DNA of 64,000 nt, from assembly GCA_000320605.2 (NCBI GenBank), contig KB445802.1, forward strand, positions 673,122-737,121, read 5' to 3'. Positions 48,009 through 60,460 of this stretch are shown here, piece by piece. Numbering within the stretch: the first letter of the stretch is position 1; each line of letters starts with the position of its first letter. Both the position numbers and the translations under genes were made by a program. The notes under the pieces are model-generated. The model was not told the DNA's origin, did no database searches, and saw only the letters and a program-made list of their open reading frames with translations. The DNA comes from Gelatoporia subvermispora B (Eukaryota; Basidiomycota; Agaricomycetes; Polyporales; Gelatoporiaceae).

Positions 48009-50416
48009 TTACCTCGCGCGCCCATTCGGCCCATTACCCAGCTCCACGCCGAGCTTGCCCACGAGCTGCATGCCCAGCGGTTCGAGCGCCTCGCGCCATT
48101 TGCCCACGCGCCTGCGTCCCTCAAAGATCGCGTCCGAGCGCTCGCCGACCTCGCCCTCGGGGCCAAACACGCACACGCGCTCCTCCGCCCACGGCGCCGC
48201 ACCATACGCGAAAGAAAGCCATGCGCGCTGGACCGCGTCACGAACGCGGGCGTATGTCCACGCGTCGACGGTCGGGAGCGTCCACAGCGGCTCGGCCGTC
48301 GAGTCCGCGTTGCAGCATGCGAACGGGTCCGACTCCCCGCCAAACCCGCTGTCCGCCGCGTCACTGTCGCTGTCCCCGTTCGGCGTGCGGTTGACGTGCG
48401 ACAAATTCAGGCCGAGGCCGAGGCCCTTCGGGCTTCCGTCGTCGATGCCCGAATCTGTGTCCGAGTCCGGCGAGTGTGGGCAGAGCCGCAGTCGCGAGAA
48501 GTCGACCGCGCCGTCATCGTCGTCGTCCGAGTCGTAGAACCGGTCAGGCAACTCCGAGGGCGGCGTCTGCAGCGCGGCGGGGCGCGGGACGGTGTCGAAT
48601 AGGTAGACAAGGTCCGCCTGGTGGTGCGGCATACCACGCCCAGGGCTCTCCTGGTCGAATACATAGCGCCACACGCCATGGCCACCGCGTTCATGGCGGG
48701 CTGCGCGCGCGACGCACTCGGTGGGGTACGCGACGCGCGCGTCGGTGACGAGGTCACGGATGTGTGCAGCGAGTTCGCCCGCGGGCGTATGTGGGTGGAT
48801 GTCGTAGGCACGCAGGAGCCCATTCGCGAGCGAGAGTGACTGACAGACCGCGCGAATGCGCCGCACGACGCCTGCGGCAGACCAGAGAGCGGCGGGAAGC
48901 GCCCAAGGGTCGGACTCGTCGGCGCAGTCGCCGATGAGCAGCGGCTGAATGGGGTGCGAGTGTGAATGTGTGTGGTGGGCAAGCGGGGGTCGCGAGCGCG
49001 AGCGGCCGCGCATGGGGGAGGGAGAGCGGGAGGCAGAACGGAGGGGCCGATGAGAGAAGGCACGTAGTTCAGGTGCGTCCGTATGCAGGTTGTGTCGATG
49101 GTGGTGTTCCGGGACCATAGTACCGCTAAAGCCCTTTCTAAAGAATACGCCGTCGTTCACTGCGCGCGCTGGAGAAGGACACTTGACAAGCACATCGACG
49201 GGGAGCTCGCGCAGCTCGGCGACATTGTGCACGCGCACAGCGGCCATAGTCCGCGATAGAGTCGAGCCAGCGGAGGGAACAGTCGGCGTATCCGGTTCCG
49301 GGAGTACACTCTGGATGATGGCACGTGCAAAGCGCGGGTGGTTCGAGTTCGACGCAGAGTAGAGATGACACAGTACGTCCGCGGCGCCAGTACCTGCGCC
49401 GAAGAGGATGATGCTCGCTGAGTCACCACCGAACGCATGGATGAAATGGTGCACCCATTCGATCGCGCGCTGCTGGTCGCGCAGGCCGTAATTGCCAACA
49501 CCTTCATCGCCGGCGGCTTTGTTGTCCTCTCGGAGCGCTGGGCTTGCGGCGCAGCCCAAGAGACCGAGGCGATAGCTAGAATCTGTTAGTCGTGTGCATG
49601 TACTCCACGAGCGCTCTTGACTCACTTGAATGTCACGAGGATGATCGGCTTTTCGAGCTGAATGCTCTTTTGGACGAGGAACCCGCCGTCGAAAAGCCAG
49701 TTGGAGCCCGAACCACGGTTGCCGCCCCTGGATCGTCATCGGACGTCAGAACAGCGCTTATCGAGGGGCGAGGCAGCAGCGAGTGAATGAGACGCAAAAG
49801 CTCGGTGGAATCGCGTCGAAAGTCGCAGAAGTCTCACATAAACGCGGCAGAACCGCCGTCATGGCAGAATGTGGTAGAATCACCGCACTGCAGATCGCGG
49901 CAGAACCACCGCATTTGTGGACTAGGAAGCAACGGAAGTAGTGCACTTCTGAATGAGGAGCTTACCCGTGTATCCAGAGCATCACTGGCAGACGTGAAGT
50001 GGGCGTAGCATCGCCGGGGCAAGTGATGTTCAAATTCAGGCACTCAAACTCGTTCTGCTTGAACACCTGCGCCGGGATGCAGTCGTCTGAAATACCAAAC
50101 AGATCGGCCTCGACGTTTTTGCAGTCGGGCTGGGGACAGATGGGGCTAGCACGCCATGCAAGGGTGAGCACGCGCTACGGTGTGCAATTCAGGGGTCAGC
50201 GTACCCGAATCTGCTCGCATCCGTGTGCGGCGGGAAGGTCGTGTTCAAGTGCGACTGGCGGAAGCGCGCAGGGATGCTCGCGTACTTAATGCCACGGTAC
50301 TGGTGTACTGGTGCGTCGGGCGTCGAGACGGGGTGTACAATGCCCGCGAAGGTCGTGCCGAGCGCGCTATGGGGGACGGCGGGCACGTTCACATCGTGTG
50401 GGGCCTTTGCAATCAT
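48009..50416 (-). CDS. Carboxylesterase-type-B-like protein lacking the nucleophile Ser
   Basis: Exons, minus strand: 50205-50416, 49966-50145, 49626-49727 and 48009-49575; 686 residues. The start is the ATG at 50414-50416. Family blocks present are YRGIKYASIPARF, SDDCIPAQ and ECLNLNI, LPVMLWIHGG, YRLGLLG and NYGLRDQQRAIEWV. The nucleophile elbow, normally G-E-S-A-G, reads FGAGTGAAD here, so the catalytic serine is replaced by Gly. A candidate His lies in MPHHQADLVYLFD. An Asp-rich and Ser/Arg-rich insertion of over 100 residues is unusual. No signal peptide is seen, so it is probably intracellular. It is most likely a non-catalytic alpha/beta-hydrolase-fold protein; binding or scaffold roles are conjecture. 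The final exon is very GC-rich, causing many shadow frames. Confidence 0.85.
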
Positions 50417-53400
50417 TTTGGGCGGGGGTCGAAGCGTTGAAGCTCGGGGGGCGTCGCGCCAAAGTCGCCAGCGGGATAGTAGTAGAGGGTAGGGAGGGGG
50501 AAAGGTGGGTGCGATCTGCGGGGGCGCGGGGCTTTGTACGTGGGGCTCTGCGAGCCATGCGCGCGGCGAGATCGATCATTTCGAGCAGAGGCGGCCTGTT
50601 TTCGAGGGAGGGGGGCTCGAAATGGCAACCCCCCTGCGTCGCGCGACCCCGGGCAGCCCCAGGCCCGCCCCCGAGCCACCGCGCAGACAGGCCCAGCCAC
50701 CCAGTAACCCACCCGGCAATCGCCGCAGCGCAGCCAAATAGGCGCACACCGCCAGTCCAGGCCAGGCGCTGGGGGCAGGGAGGGGCAGGGCCAGACCGCT
50801 GACCTCCTCTTCAACCGTACAGTGCGCAAGCAGTTGATGTCAGTATGACGCCCCGCTGCCTGCGCGCTCCCGCGAGAGTGCAGATGACCGCACGCGGACC
50901 TGGCACCTGATCCCGCGCTCCCCACCGCGGCGAGCGCGCCTTTGGAGGTAATAGAACTTCCAACTTGCACCGCAAGAGCCGCCGAGCTTCTGCTGGGAGG
51001 ATATCAGCCGTGAGCGAGCAGGTGCGAAAGGTAAGAGAAGGACTGACTAGATGCCGCGCGCGGTCAGATCGGATGCGGTGCCGGAGGCACCTCGGCGCAC
51101 ACGACCGCGCTCCAGTCTTGCGCCGAAGAGAATTCTTGCGCAGTATGTATTGGGGCTCTCGCCCAGCGCGTGGATCAGTCGAACGTAGTCAATTTGCACG
51201 CTGATGGTCCCGCGATAGAGGCTCCAACGACAGCGTGTGCACCCCACCGGGAGGAAACGGGTCACCATGGCCCTGCGAAGCGGCTTGTCAATTGAACGAA
51301 GTTTGGTGAATCACATACGACGAGAATCAGTATCGAATAATACCAGTTGGTCTGTTGCGGCGATGTTGTTCCGCTATGACAGCTGCTGCGTTTGCTTGAT
51401 GCTCTCTGGTGCTCAGTGAAGATGGCGAAGATGAAACAATTGGCGGGATACTGAATACACCGAGCTAGTATACAGTGTGGCTGATAGTGGCTACGCTCTA
51501 GGAAGGTATGGCGTTTACCCCCGAACGAACCGCGCCGCCTGCCCTGGAGGCGCCACTAAGTTTAGTTCGCGAAGTCCAGGAGGCACTGAAGACACATACC
51601 TTCTAGAGCTCAATGGTTAAACTAATTGGGCGAGACCGTGTCGATGTCACCTTCCCGGCGACCATCAACGAGACGTCTTCAAGACGACGTAGCGTACATT
51701 AATAGCCTGTAGTCAGTTCTATGAAATCAACCATGAAATCAGGAAGAGCTGCCTCGCCGTGCGCACCCTCGCCATCCCATCACACTCAACTCACAGCATC
51801 CTGTGGGAGTCCGCGGCGAGATCTGGCGAGCACGGAGGCTCTGGTCCGGGCACGGAACTCGGACATAGAGCGCCACAACGAAGCTCTCTGCCACGCTCCC
51901 AGAAGCGCTGTCCGGCTCCCAGGACACCTGATCGAGAAAATTTGCGGAAGCGTCCACAACACACGATTGCCGCATGTAGGGAATACTCAAAAGAAGGGAC
52001 GGCGAGTAACAGGACGTCGTCTCCCAGAAGGAATCGAACGTGTCCTGCACAACGCTGGGAATCTGCACGTTGGCAGCGGCACATGACTGCGCGTGACGCG
52101 CGAGAATTAGTGGGTTGCAGGATTTGTTCTGGGGAGGGGTCAGCCTTGGCTGTCCGGTCGGATCACGCGTAGCGAACTTACCTCAATCGCGTATCCCAGC
52201 GCGTAGCGAATCTCGCGCAGGTATACGTCTCAGGAAAACAAGGAGCTCACCCAAGCTGAGAATCAAAAAGCGGTGGATAGCCTTCAAGTAAATCAGGGCG
52301 ATACGGCATGCACCAAAAACTGCGTGTACGCCTGCGCAAGCGCATACACTTGGCATCAGTGCTGGACAGCTACGATCTCACTGGAAAGCGCATACAACGG
52401 TCAGCTCATTATTGAAGGAATGTTGATAAGTGGAAATTCTCACCTTCCAAATGCGCACACGTGCCTCTTTCTCACGCACAGAGCGCCAGCTCATCGCACG
52501 ATAATCTGATCGGCTCAGATACGTACAGCCTCGGGGCGCAACACGCCGCAAAACTTATGAGAATGTCGAGCAAATACGACAAACAACCATCTCAAACGCT
52601 TTTCATTGAGCGTCACAAAACATACGCCTACATTCCCATCGTTAATGAGAACAACTTGTACAATAATCACCTTGTGATCCTTTGGAGCGGATCTCAGCAC
52701 TCCACTGCCTGGGCATGGCTGCGCCAGTAGCGGACTGCCAGACCCGACGATGACTCGGACACTACATGCGGCCGGTATATGCGCTTGGAGGCGCATATAG
52801 CCAGGTCCAGAACGAGGCCTAGGTACGATCGGCGCGCAAATGCGAACGAGACAATGAAGTCAGGAACCGGCCGCGCAAAACAGAGCTAGAGACCGGCGGG
52901 CGAGGTCGAGACCCAAGAATACAGATGATAGAGCAGAGGTCGAGACCGATTTCGGAGATCGTGTTGCGGAAGGCGCACAGGGACCGTATGTCGCCATGGA
53001 TAGGAACGAGAAGGCGAGGGGACACGCAGAACGGTGCACCGCGCGACAGCGATCGAGCACATCGGCTTCCAGAGGCTGCCAGAACCCGCCGCGCGCAGCT
53101 ATATACCTCCCACCGCAAGCTGCTCCACACCCCGGATTTGCTCGATGATAAGATAAGGAGGTCATATCCGTCGTGCGCATGGTCATGCAGCGAGACGCTG
53201 TTGCTGAGGCGGCCATCCGCGTATCCGGGAATCTGGAGTGGGCGAGAAATTGAGGATAAAAGACCAATATAGTAGGATCAGATGGAGGTCTGGCATGCAG
53301 GAGAAGGAGAATGGGGCTCCGAGGACAGCAGGTGTGGAGTGGGGTGAGTTCTCGAGCGCGCGGGGTTGTGTCGTCTGATTCTACAAGGACCGCTCAGCGC

Positions 53401-53772
53401 TGCGGCACCCCGTCGCACTCTGGTACTCGCATCTTCGTCGGTATCTTCGTGATTCTTGAGGACATAAGATAAAGGTAAATAGATAGATGTCTGCGGTGAA
53501 GATGGGCGGTGAGAGTAAGAGAGAAAGCGAGCTCGTCGTGCGGTGAGTCAGCGAGAGAGCTGATCGTTATCGATCGCGATGGACGAGCGGTCGCGGAGTT
53601 CATGCCGGTATGCCGGAGAGCGGAGCGCCTGTAATTATCGGCCCGAACTCAAGTCAAACATGCCCTCTTTGTGTTCGAGGGAGTTTCGTGGCGGATGCTT
53701 CAGTCTGAACTTCGTCTCGAGTCGGTTTATTATTCACGCAACCATTGAGAAATTCTGAGATACGTGGGCCAT
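50417..53772. other. 3.3-kb stretch without a recognisable gene
   Basis: The first 500 bp are GC-rich promoter-like sequence of the esterase-like gene. The rest has many short overlapping frames on both strands (for example 51721-52172 and 52860-53267), but none with conserved motifs or consistent splice structure. No tandem repeat, tRNA or inverted repeat was noticed. It could hold a non-coding RNA or a long-decayed element. Confidence 0.4.
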
Positions 53773-54689
53773 ATGAAATTAATGTATGTGATTAACTTGC
53801 ATACAGTATCCTCGGGCTGACCTTATTTCATTTTCGTCCCAGCTTGCGTAACTTGCTTCTAGCGGGAGCAAAACGGATCCTACTGCTGATACCAGCTTCG
53901 TGGAGGTTATGGATCTACAAATATCGTGCTAGGAAGGAGCCATACGGAGACGCCGGTTTCTCTGCATGCCTGAAAATCTTTCCGTACATCTGGGTAAAAT
54001 GGGGGACCCGCACTCACATCGAAGCCGAGAGCATCCGCCTCGTCCGCCATCACACCAGCATCCCAGTCCCGGATGTTATCGACGTAGTTGAGGACGTCGC
54101 TCGAGGGAACAGGTACATGCTCATGACTGAGGTCCCGGGGCAGAAGTTCCCGCGAGTCATGGACAGCCTTTCGCCAAACGACCTTTCTCGCATGGCTGTG
54201 CAGCTGCGGGATTGGCTGTTTCAGCTACGGGACATCCCCTCTCCGTACGGCTCTTCGATATGTGGAGTGAACCACACTGGTGTTGTGTCATATCGATGGA
54301 GTGGAAGACCCCAGGGCCCGTTTGCCACCATCTCTGACCTGCACCGCTGGATGTTCCGATCATTCACTAGCGACGAACTCGAGGATTCAGAGATGCGTCA
54401 AGCGGTCAGCACCCTCAACGACACACCCCGGAGTCTGTATTTTACGCACGGAGATCTCCTGGGCTGGAACGTGCTCGTGCAAGACGGCCAACTCTCCGGC
54501 ATCGTCGACTGGGAGTGCGCAGCTTGGCTGCCGGACTACTGGGAATACGCTGCGCCTCATTATCCGCGTGGATACGCCCCTGCGAACAAGTGGCAGCATG
54601 TCGTCCGTGCGGCCATGGAGAACTACGACGCAGAGGTGAACGCAGAGCTGCAGGTATGGAAGCGACGTGACTTCGGCCTTGGTTTCTGA
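53773..54689 (+). CDS. Aminoglycoside-phosphotransferase-like kinase-fold protein
   Basis: Exons 53773-53783 (11 nt) and 53843-54689 give 285 residues. The long second exon has no usable ATG at its start; the tiny first exon ATGAAATTAAT joined through a 59-nt GT-AG intron supplies it. Kinase-fold features are a G-loop-distal Lys/Glu region (VKWG ... EAESIRLVRHHT), a hinge-like YMLMTEVPGQ, the catalytic loop HGDLLGWNVL (HxDxxxxN) and the metal-binding IVDWECAAW. Fungal APH-family members are numerous; most have unknown small-molecule substrates, and this is not evidence of drug resistance. It may be a soluble cytosolic protein with an N-terminal hydrophobic stretch. It is convergent with the RING gene at 54808. 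Confidence 0.82.
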
Positions 54690-54807
54690 ATGTCCAACGT
54701 TCAACACTCTTACTGGTATATGGCTGGACATGGCTGTGTTGTCCGATGTCAACAAAGCGATGTATACATATTGGATGGTCCCGATGTCGTACCAAATTTG
54801 CCACTAA

Positions 54808-56855
54808 CTAATTCTCGACTTTCAATCGCACGAGCATGGTACTCTTGCAAACCGGACACTGATGGTTCGTCGCCAGCTCAATAACGATGCACCTAAATCC
54901 AGATATTAGCATGCAACTAAGGATCAATTTGCATGGCTCACTCATGACAGAATATGTGCCCGCAGATCGTCGCAGTCGGGTCCTCGCATGGATCCTTGAA
55001 GCAAACCCTACAGTGCCACAAGCTCACGGTCGCGGGCGGTCTCGCCACAACATGTGACATGGCAGTAAGCTTGGTAACGTTTCCCTTTGCTGGACCATCT
55101 ACAGAGGCAATAGTCAATCTGATTTTTTGGATCGCTCATCCACATCCAGACGCAAACGTACCTGTGTTGGGATGGGTAGACTCGACGCCTTCTGCATCGA
55201 AGGTACGTCCAGTCAGCAAGTCGTACGCGATAGAGGGGTGCCTGGAAGTGGCAGCCTTCGGATCGGACTTGGGAAGAGTATCGGGCGCCTTGATATCGGC
55301 CTTCGCCTCGGGATTGGGAAGAGCTGCTACCGCAGCATCAGCAGAAAGTGACTCAGCTTTCGAGACTGTGAACTCTGGACTGATGCGGCTGCCTGGGGCT
55401 GCGGTGGAACCTAGGACATGGTCTTCGATGGCAGGATTATGGATGGGAGTAACAGGCAATGCGGCAGCAGGAGCAGGCGTTACAGGCGGTGTTGACGACT
55501 CAGACCCGGGAACACGATTCGAAGGATCTGCGAGGGATTCGGGCAGCGCTTCGACTGGCGCGGATGGTAGTGATATGAGATCCGGGCTTCTGCTCGTAGG
55601 CTTCGAAGTACTGAGTAGTTTGTGAGACGCCTTGGAAGTGCAATAGTAATAAGTACTCGACGCACTTGATTTCCTCGAGCGTCCGATGATGGATGCCTTC
55701 AATTAGAGTCGACTTGATACCTATGGATGTTGCGGCAGGGATGTGAGGAGCGAATGAAGGTAGCGCCTATGGTGTCTCAGCGCCGGACTCCTGCCGTACA
55801 TGTGTATCACGCACTGCATCGCTTCCATGTTGCCCAATGTCTGTACGCTGAGCGATTGTCACTGCATGTCTCGCTTCGGATAATACTTCGGGCGAGGAAG
55901 CATCTGTTAATTTGCATCCCACCCCAGACGGACTGAAGGCTGGTGTCTGTGATGATCATTAAAAGAAGAAGCTGCGAGCACATTCCGAAGAACACGCACT
56001 TCCTTTCGAAGCGTCGTTGCAAGAGATCGCACTGCCGATTTGGGCGGGTGTGACACGGACATATGCTATTGAAGGCACGTAAGTCTCCTAATTATACCGC
56101 ACTCGCCGAAGGATACAGACCTGGTCGCATTCTGCATCATCAGCGAACCCGACCTCGCAGAGCGCGCACATTGGATGCTCGGCTGCGGGATCGCTATAAT
56201 GCTCCCGGAGAGCAATATTGGTAGCGTACCCTTGTCCGCATTGCGTGCAGCTAAACAAGATAGGTTTGTAGTGGGTCGCATCATGTTGTTGCTTTTCCTC
56301 TCGATATATCTCCATATTGCACACTTCACAGTGCATAAGTGAATGTGCTACTTCCATATGCTGCAGTATATTGAAGGTCACACCTATCGGCAGTGAAACG
56401 TTTGGCAGTCGGAACTCACGACTTTGAGCACATCCGCGTTGAGGGTTCCTACGTTGCATCGGGTACAATTCGGATGGAGATCACTGGCAGCAAAGTGCTC
56501 CTCGATTACAGCTCGAGGTTCGAAGTCATCAGGGCACTCCGTGCAGCGCCCAAGTTGCATAGTGGTTGTTGTGGTATTCGATGAACGTGGCTGTACCTCT
56601 ACAGCTAGATTCTTTAAGACTAGCCTCAGTCTGCAGAAATAGATCTGAAGGAATTACTGCACTTACGCTCTCGCTTTGCGTCGCCCCCGGGTGCTTGTTA
56701 TGGTGCTTTTGCAGGGCTTCAGCATCCTTCCAAGGCCGATTACAGATCTCGCATATGAACTGCCAACTAAAAGCGTGTCCCTTGGCTGTAGCATGAGCCT
56801 GCCATCCACCCACGTTCCTGAATGCCCGATCACAAGTGGGGCACTTAAAAGACAT
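54808..56855 (-). CDS. Multi-C2H2 protein with C-terminal RING (family member B)
   Basis: The start at 56855 (MSFKCPTCDRAF) gives a first C2H2 finger. Further Cys/His units follow: CEICNRPW, CTECPDDF with CTRCNVG, CEVCNMEI, and CTQCGQGY with CALCEVGF. A Ser/Pro/Ala-rich disordered middle (55136-55990) follows, and the C-terminal RING is CRVCFKDPCEDPTATICGH, C, C, then CPVCKS before the TAG at 54808. Several short introns are needed, for example the donor GTGAGC within the RING at about 54945; some middle junctions are uncertain. Residue order matches member A at 57437-59364, so these are tandem duplicates. E3 ubiquitin ligase activity with DNA- or protein-binding fingers is inferred from domains only. 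Confidence 0.75.
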
Positions 56856-57436
56856 GATTTTAGGTGAATCTTCAGCCTGAAGGATGTGCGCAGTGTATCG
56901 ATAGGACTGATTGGCGCCTGGCTATGTTCACCTCAAGTCAACGCCTCGTGGATGCCTCGAGGACGATTTCCTTTGCATTCGCTCGTATCGAGCTTCCGGT
57001 TATGTTTATCTTCGGCGCATGTCAAGAAATTTCGGAAAAGAGTAACTGCAGTATTGAGAATTGACGCCGAAAATAAGGCAGTTTTGTTTTGTGCAGGCGA
57101 TCGAGACAGGCGACTGACGCTTTTCGAGCTTCTAATCACACGTTGTGTGTTGTACAGCTGTGTGTTGTTGGCGCGTGCGCAGTTTCAAATCGTTTGAATC
57201 ACAAGAAGCTCCGAAAACTGCTGCTATTCGACGTTCAATCACTGCACAAAATACCTAAGGTTCAGGTACGGAAAGAACATATTCTGGTGTCCTGGTGATG
57301 CCTGACAAACCCATTCAACTTGTCCTCCGTGCTGGTATACTGCACGTCGTCACCGTTGTGCTGTTCCGTGCCATGAAAGCTATTTGTACACGCTACACAA
57401 TTCCAATGTCTCACAAATGTCGCCCCATCACATACT

Positions 57437-59364
57437 TCAGAATTTCAGTCGGACGAGCATTGTGCTCTTGCAAACAGGGCACTGATGATTCGTCGCCAGC
57501 TCCTGAACGATACACCTACATTCAGATTATTAGCATCCTATCAACAATCAGAGTACCGAGCTCACTCATGGCAGAATATATGCCCACAGATCGTCGCAGT
57601 CGGGTCCTGACATGGATCTTCGAAGCAAATCCTGCAATGCAACAAGCTCGTGGTCATAGGCGCTCTCGTGGTGACAGCAGACTTGGTCACAAGCCTGATA
57701 TGATTATCTTTCGCTGAAGCGCCATCGGGAGTGTCTAGAAATGTAGCTACATAAGTGATCCAGTCACTCTCAAGTGCGCAACGTACCTTCGCTTGCCCGG
57801 GTAGACTCTGTGTCTTCCTGGGCCTCCGATGCACGTTCGGTCAGCAAATCATATATTACAGAGGGACATCCTGACGCGGACGGCTTAGCGTCAGATGTTG
57901 GTGTATTAGCCTTCGCGTCGGGGTTGTAGGAGGCTGCGACTTCAGCACTAGTCGAACCTGACCCAGTATCCTGCGAGAATGCGGGCGCTACGGGCATTGT
58001 CAATGACTGAGGTTGGGTTGGCCCATCTGGAGGTTCAGCGAATGAATCGGGCAGCGATTCGACTGTTATTGAAGATAGAAATGTGAGGTCTGGACTTTCG
58101 CTCGCAGGCTCCGGAACACTGGCGAATATATGTCAGACCACGAAGATCACGATAAGAATATTTGATGTATATACCTGACGGGGTCCAGAGTCCGTCGTTG
58201 AATGGGTTCAGACTTGTTGCTCATGGATATCTCGGTGGGGCTATTTGGTGCGGGTGCCTGCGCCGTCTACGATGAGCTCATAGCCGGTGTTTGATCCAGT
58301 ACTGTAAATGTCTGTGGTACTCACTGTGCTGCTGCCATGTCGCTCTCCTGCAGGCTGAGCATGAGCGACCGCGATATCCTCCTTGGGCTCTACGTGGGAT
58401 GACGAAGCACTCGTCGATATACTCTGCGTCCCGTACTGCGTTGAGGTGGGAGTGAAGAATGGGGCCTGCACAGCTCATCAGATAAAGAGTCTCCCAAAAC
58501 TTTGAAACAGAACCTGCCTCCTTCCGAAGTATGCCTGCAACTTGAGACGGCACCGTCGGCTTCGGCGGGTGCGTCTGAGACATGTGCTATTGATATCACA
58601 TTGGAACCCGATTCCTGCCGCCTACACTCAAGGCAACTTACCTCATCCCTTGCTGCATCATCTGCGAATCCAACTTTGCAGAGCACACACATCGGGTGTC
58701 TAGCTGCAGGGTCGCTGTAGTGTTCGTGAAGCGTAGCTTCCGTGGCATACCCTCGCCCGCATCGTGTACAACCGAACAGGATAGGTTTATTGTGTGTCGC
58801 ATCATGTTTTTGTTTCTCTTCCCTGTATAACGAGATGTTACACACGTCACAGTGCACGACTGGGTGCACTGCTTGCATGTGCTACGGTGCAGAAATGGTC
58901 ACGTGCGTACTAGCCTTGGATGCAATTGGGACTTACGATATTGAGCACAGTCGAATCTCGAACTCCAACGCGACATCGTGGACAGTTTGGATGATTGTCA
59001 CTAGATTTGAAATGCTCCTCGAGTAGAATTTGAGAGCTGAAGTCGAGAGAGCACTCCGTGCAGCGAAAGCCGGATCGTGTTGAACTTGTTGTGGCACTCG
59101 TGGACGGCGACTGGACCCCTGCGCTCTGGACCAGCATTCTGCGAGTATTCTAGGAGGACTGATGGGACCTACTGTCTTGGGTTTTGCCTCCGTCGGATGC
59201 TCTTGAGCACGATGCTGCAATAGCGATTGAGCATTCTTCAGCGGACGCTTGCATACGTCGCATGTGAACGGCCAGTTGAACGTGTGACCTTTGTCAGTAG
59301 CGTGATTCCACCATCCGTTCAATTGCTCGAACGACCGGTTACAAGTAGGACACTTATGAGACAT
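57437..59364 (-). CDS. Multi-C2H2 protein with C-terminal RING (family member A)
   Basis: The start at 59364 (MSHKCPTCNRSF) is followed by CDVCKRPL, CTECSLDF with CPRCRVG, CDVCNISL, and CTRCGRGY with CVLCKVGF. Then come a Ser/Thr/Pro-rich linker and the RING (CRICFEDPCQDPTATICGH; last exon CIVQELATNHQCPVCKS), ending with TGA at 57437-57439. The RING is split by an intron directly after HE, exactly as in member B. Exons were followed by eye, and the linker joints are provisional. It reads as an intact gene. The repeated finger pair (about 20 residues to the His, then a second CxxC about 5 residues on) is the family hallmark. Confidence 0.75.
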
Positions 59365-60460
59365 AGCTTTGGTGAATCTTTAGAGATGAGTGCGGTATCC
59401 GAATCGATCAGCAACGATCAGTGGCTGGTCAAGCACGCCCCAAGAGAACCTCGTGAGTGTCTCGAGGACTGTGCACTCTGCAGCCGCAGAAACTGAGGCA
59501 CCAGGGTTACGTTTAACCTCGGCATCTGTCAAACTTAATCTTGAGGAAGAACGGCTGCAGGGCTAGGAATTGGCGCCGAGACGGAAGGCGTTTCTGCTGC
59601 TCAGGCGCTCGGATTGAGATCGTCGAGGCTGACGCGTTCTGACTTGGGAATCACTAGCGAAGAGTTGATGCACTGAGCTACCTCCCGGAAACGCGATAAA
59701 GACAGGCGCATTGGCATCGGGTTATATGACTGCAAATGATGCTCAGACGGCTATCCACAACAGCACAATGACTCAACGGTAAGCCCGCATACTTCTCGCT
59801 GATCTAGCTCCTACGCGCCCTGTTGACTGACCAGCAAATATTCGATATCTTTGACAATTGAAGAGCAATAGTCCGGATGCGCTCTTATGTATATATAACA
59901 TAAGAAGTGGGGTATCATTCAAATCCGTGGCTGTTCTAGCCCATTTGATGTCGATCACTCTTTTCTCGCAGACTTGGTGTGTAACTTGGGATGGATTGTC
60001 CAATACACGCGTGGCCTTACTCTAAAAGGCGACGACAGGCTGAAGGTCGACGCCAGATTGATTGCTCAGCGCACAGCACATACCAGGTGTCCTCGATCTG
60101 TGTTCTAATGTTACCATCATGACATGTGCAGCTTCTCATCAGATCGTTCCTAGGATGCAAGATATCACTCCGCCAACCAGCGATTCATGGGTTGCAAAGC
60201 TCAAGCACAGGATTACTCGGAGTCGCGATATATAACTGTGTCGAGGCGAACAAAATGCTTAAAGCGTTGCGCTGATCCTTCCTTGTGGGCAAGGTCCTTG
60301 CGAACGTTGGACTCCGTCTTCACGGCAGGACGCAACCATTGCGTCTCTTACACTCAGCCTCTAGCCTGTCTAATAAACCGTAAATCCTTTTCCTCTAAGC
60401 TCGCACTCCCTGCCAAAGATTTACTACTGGCCGCAATAGCGCTTGAAGTCAAGATTACTT
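59365..60460. other. Intergenic region with no recognisable gene
   Basis: Shared upstream region of RING member A and the mucin-like gene. A TATATAA-like element lies near 60229. No other signal was seen. Confidence 0.45.

Noticed and set aside
48396..49063. Several long Arg/Pro-rich frames on both strands within the esterase-like gene
   Set aside because: They are by-products of the very GC-rich final exon; only one frame carries esterase motifs.
53773..54689. Reading the APH-like gene as an antibiotic-resistance gene
   Set aside because: Fungal genomes carry many APH-fold proteins of unrelated function; only the fold motifs are visible.
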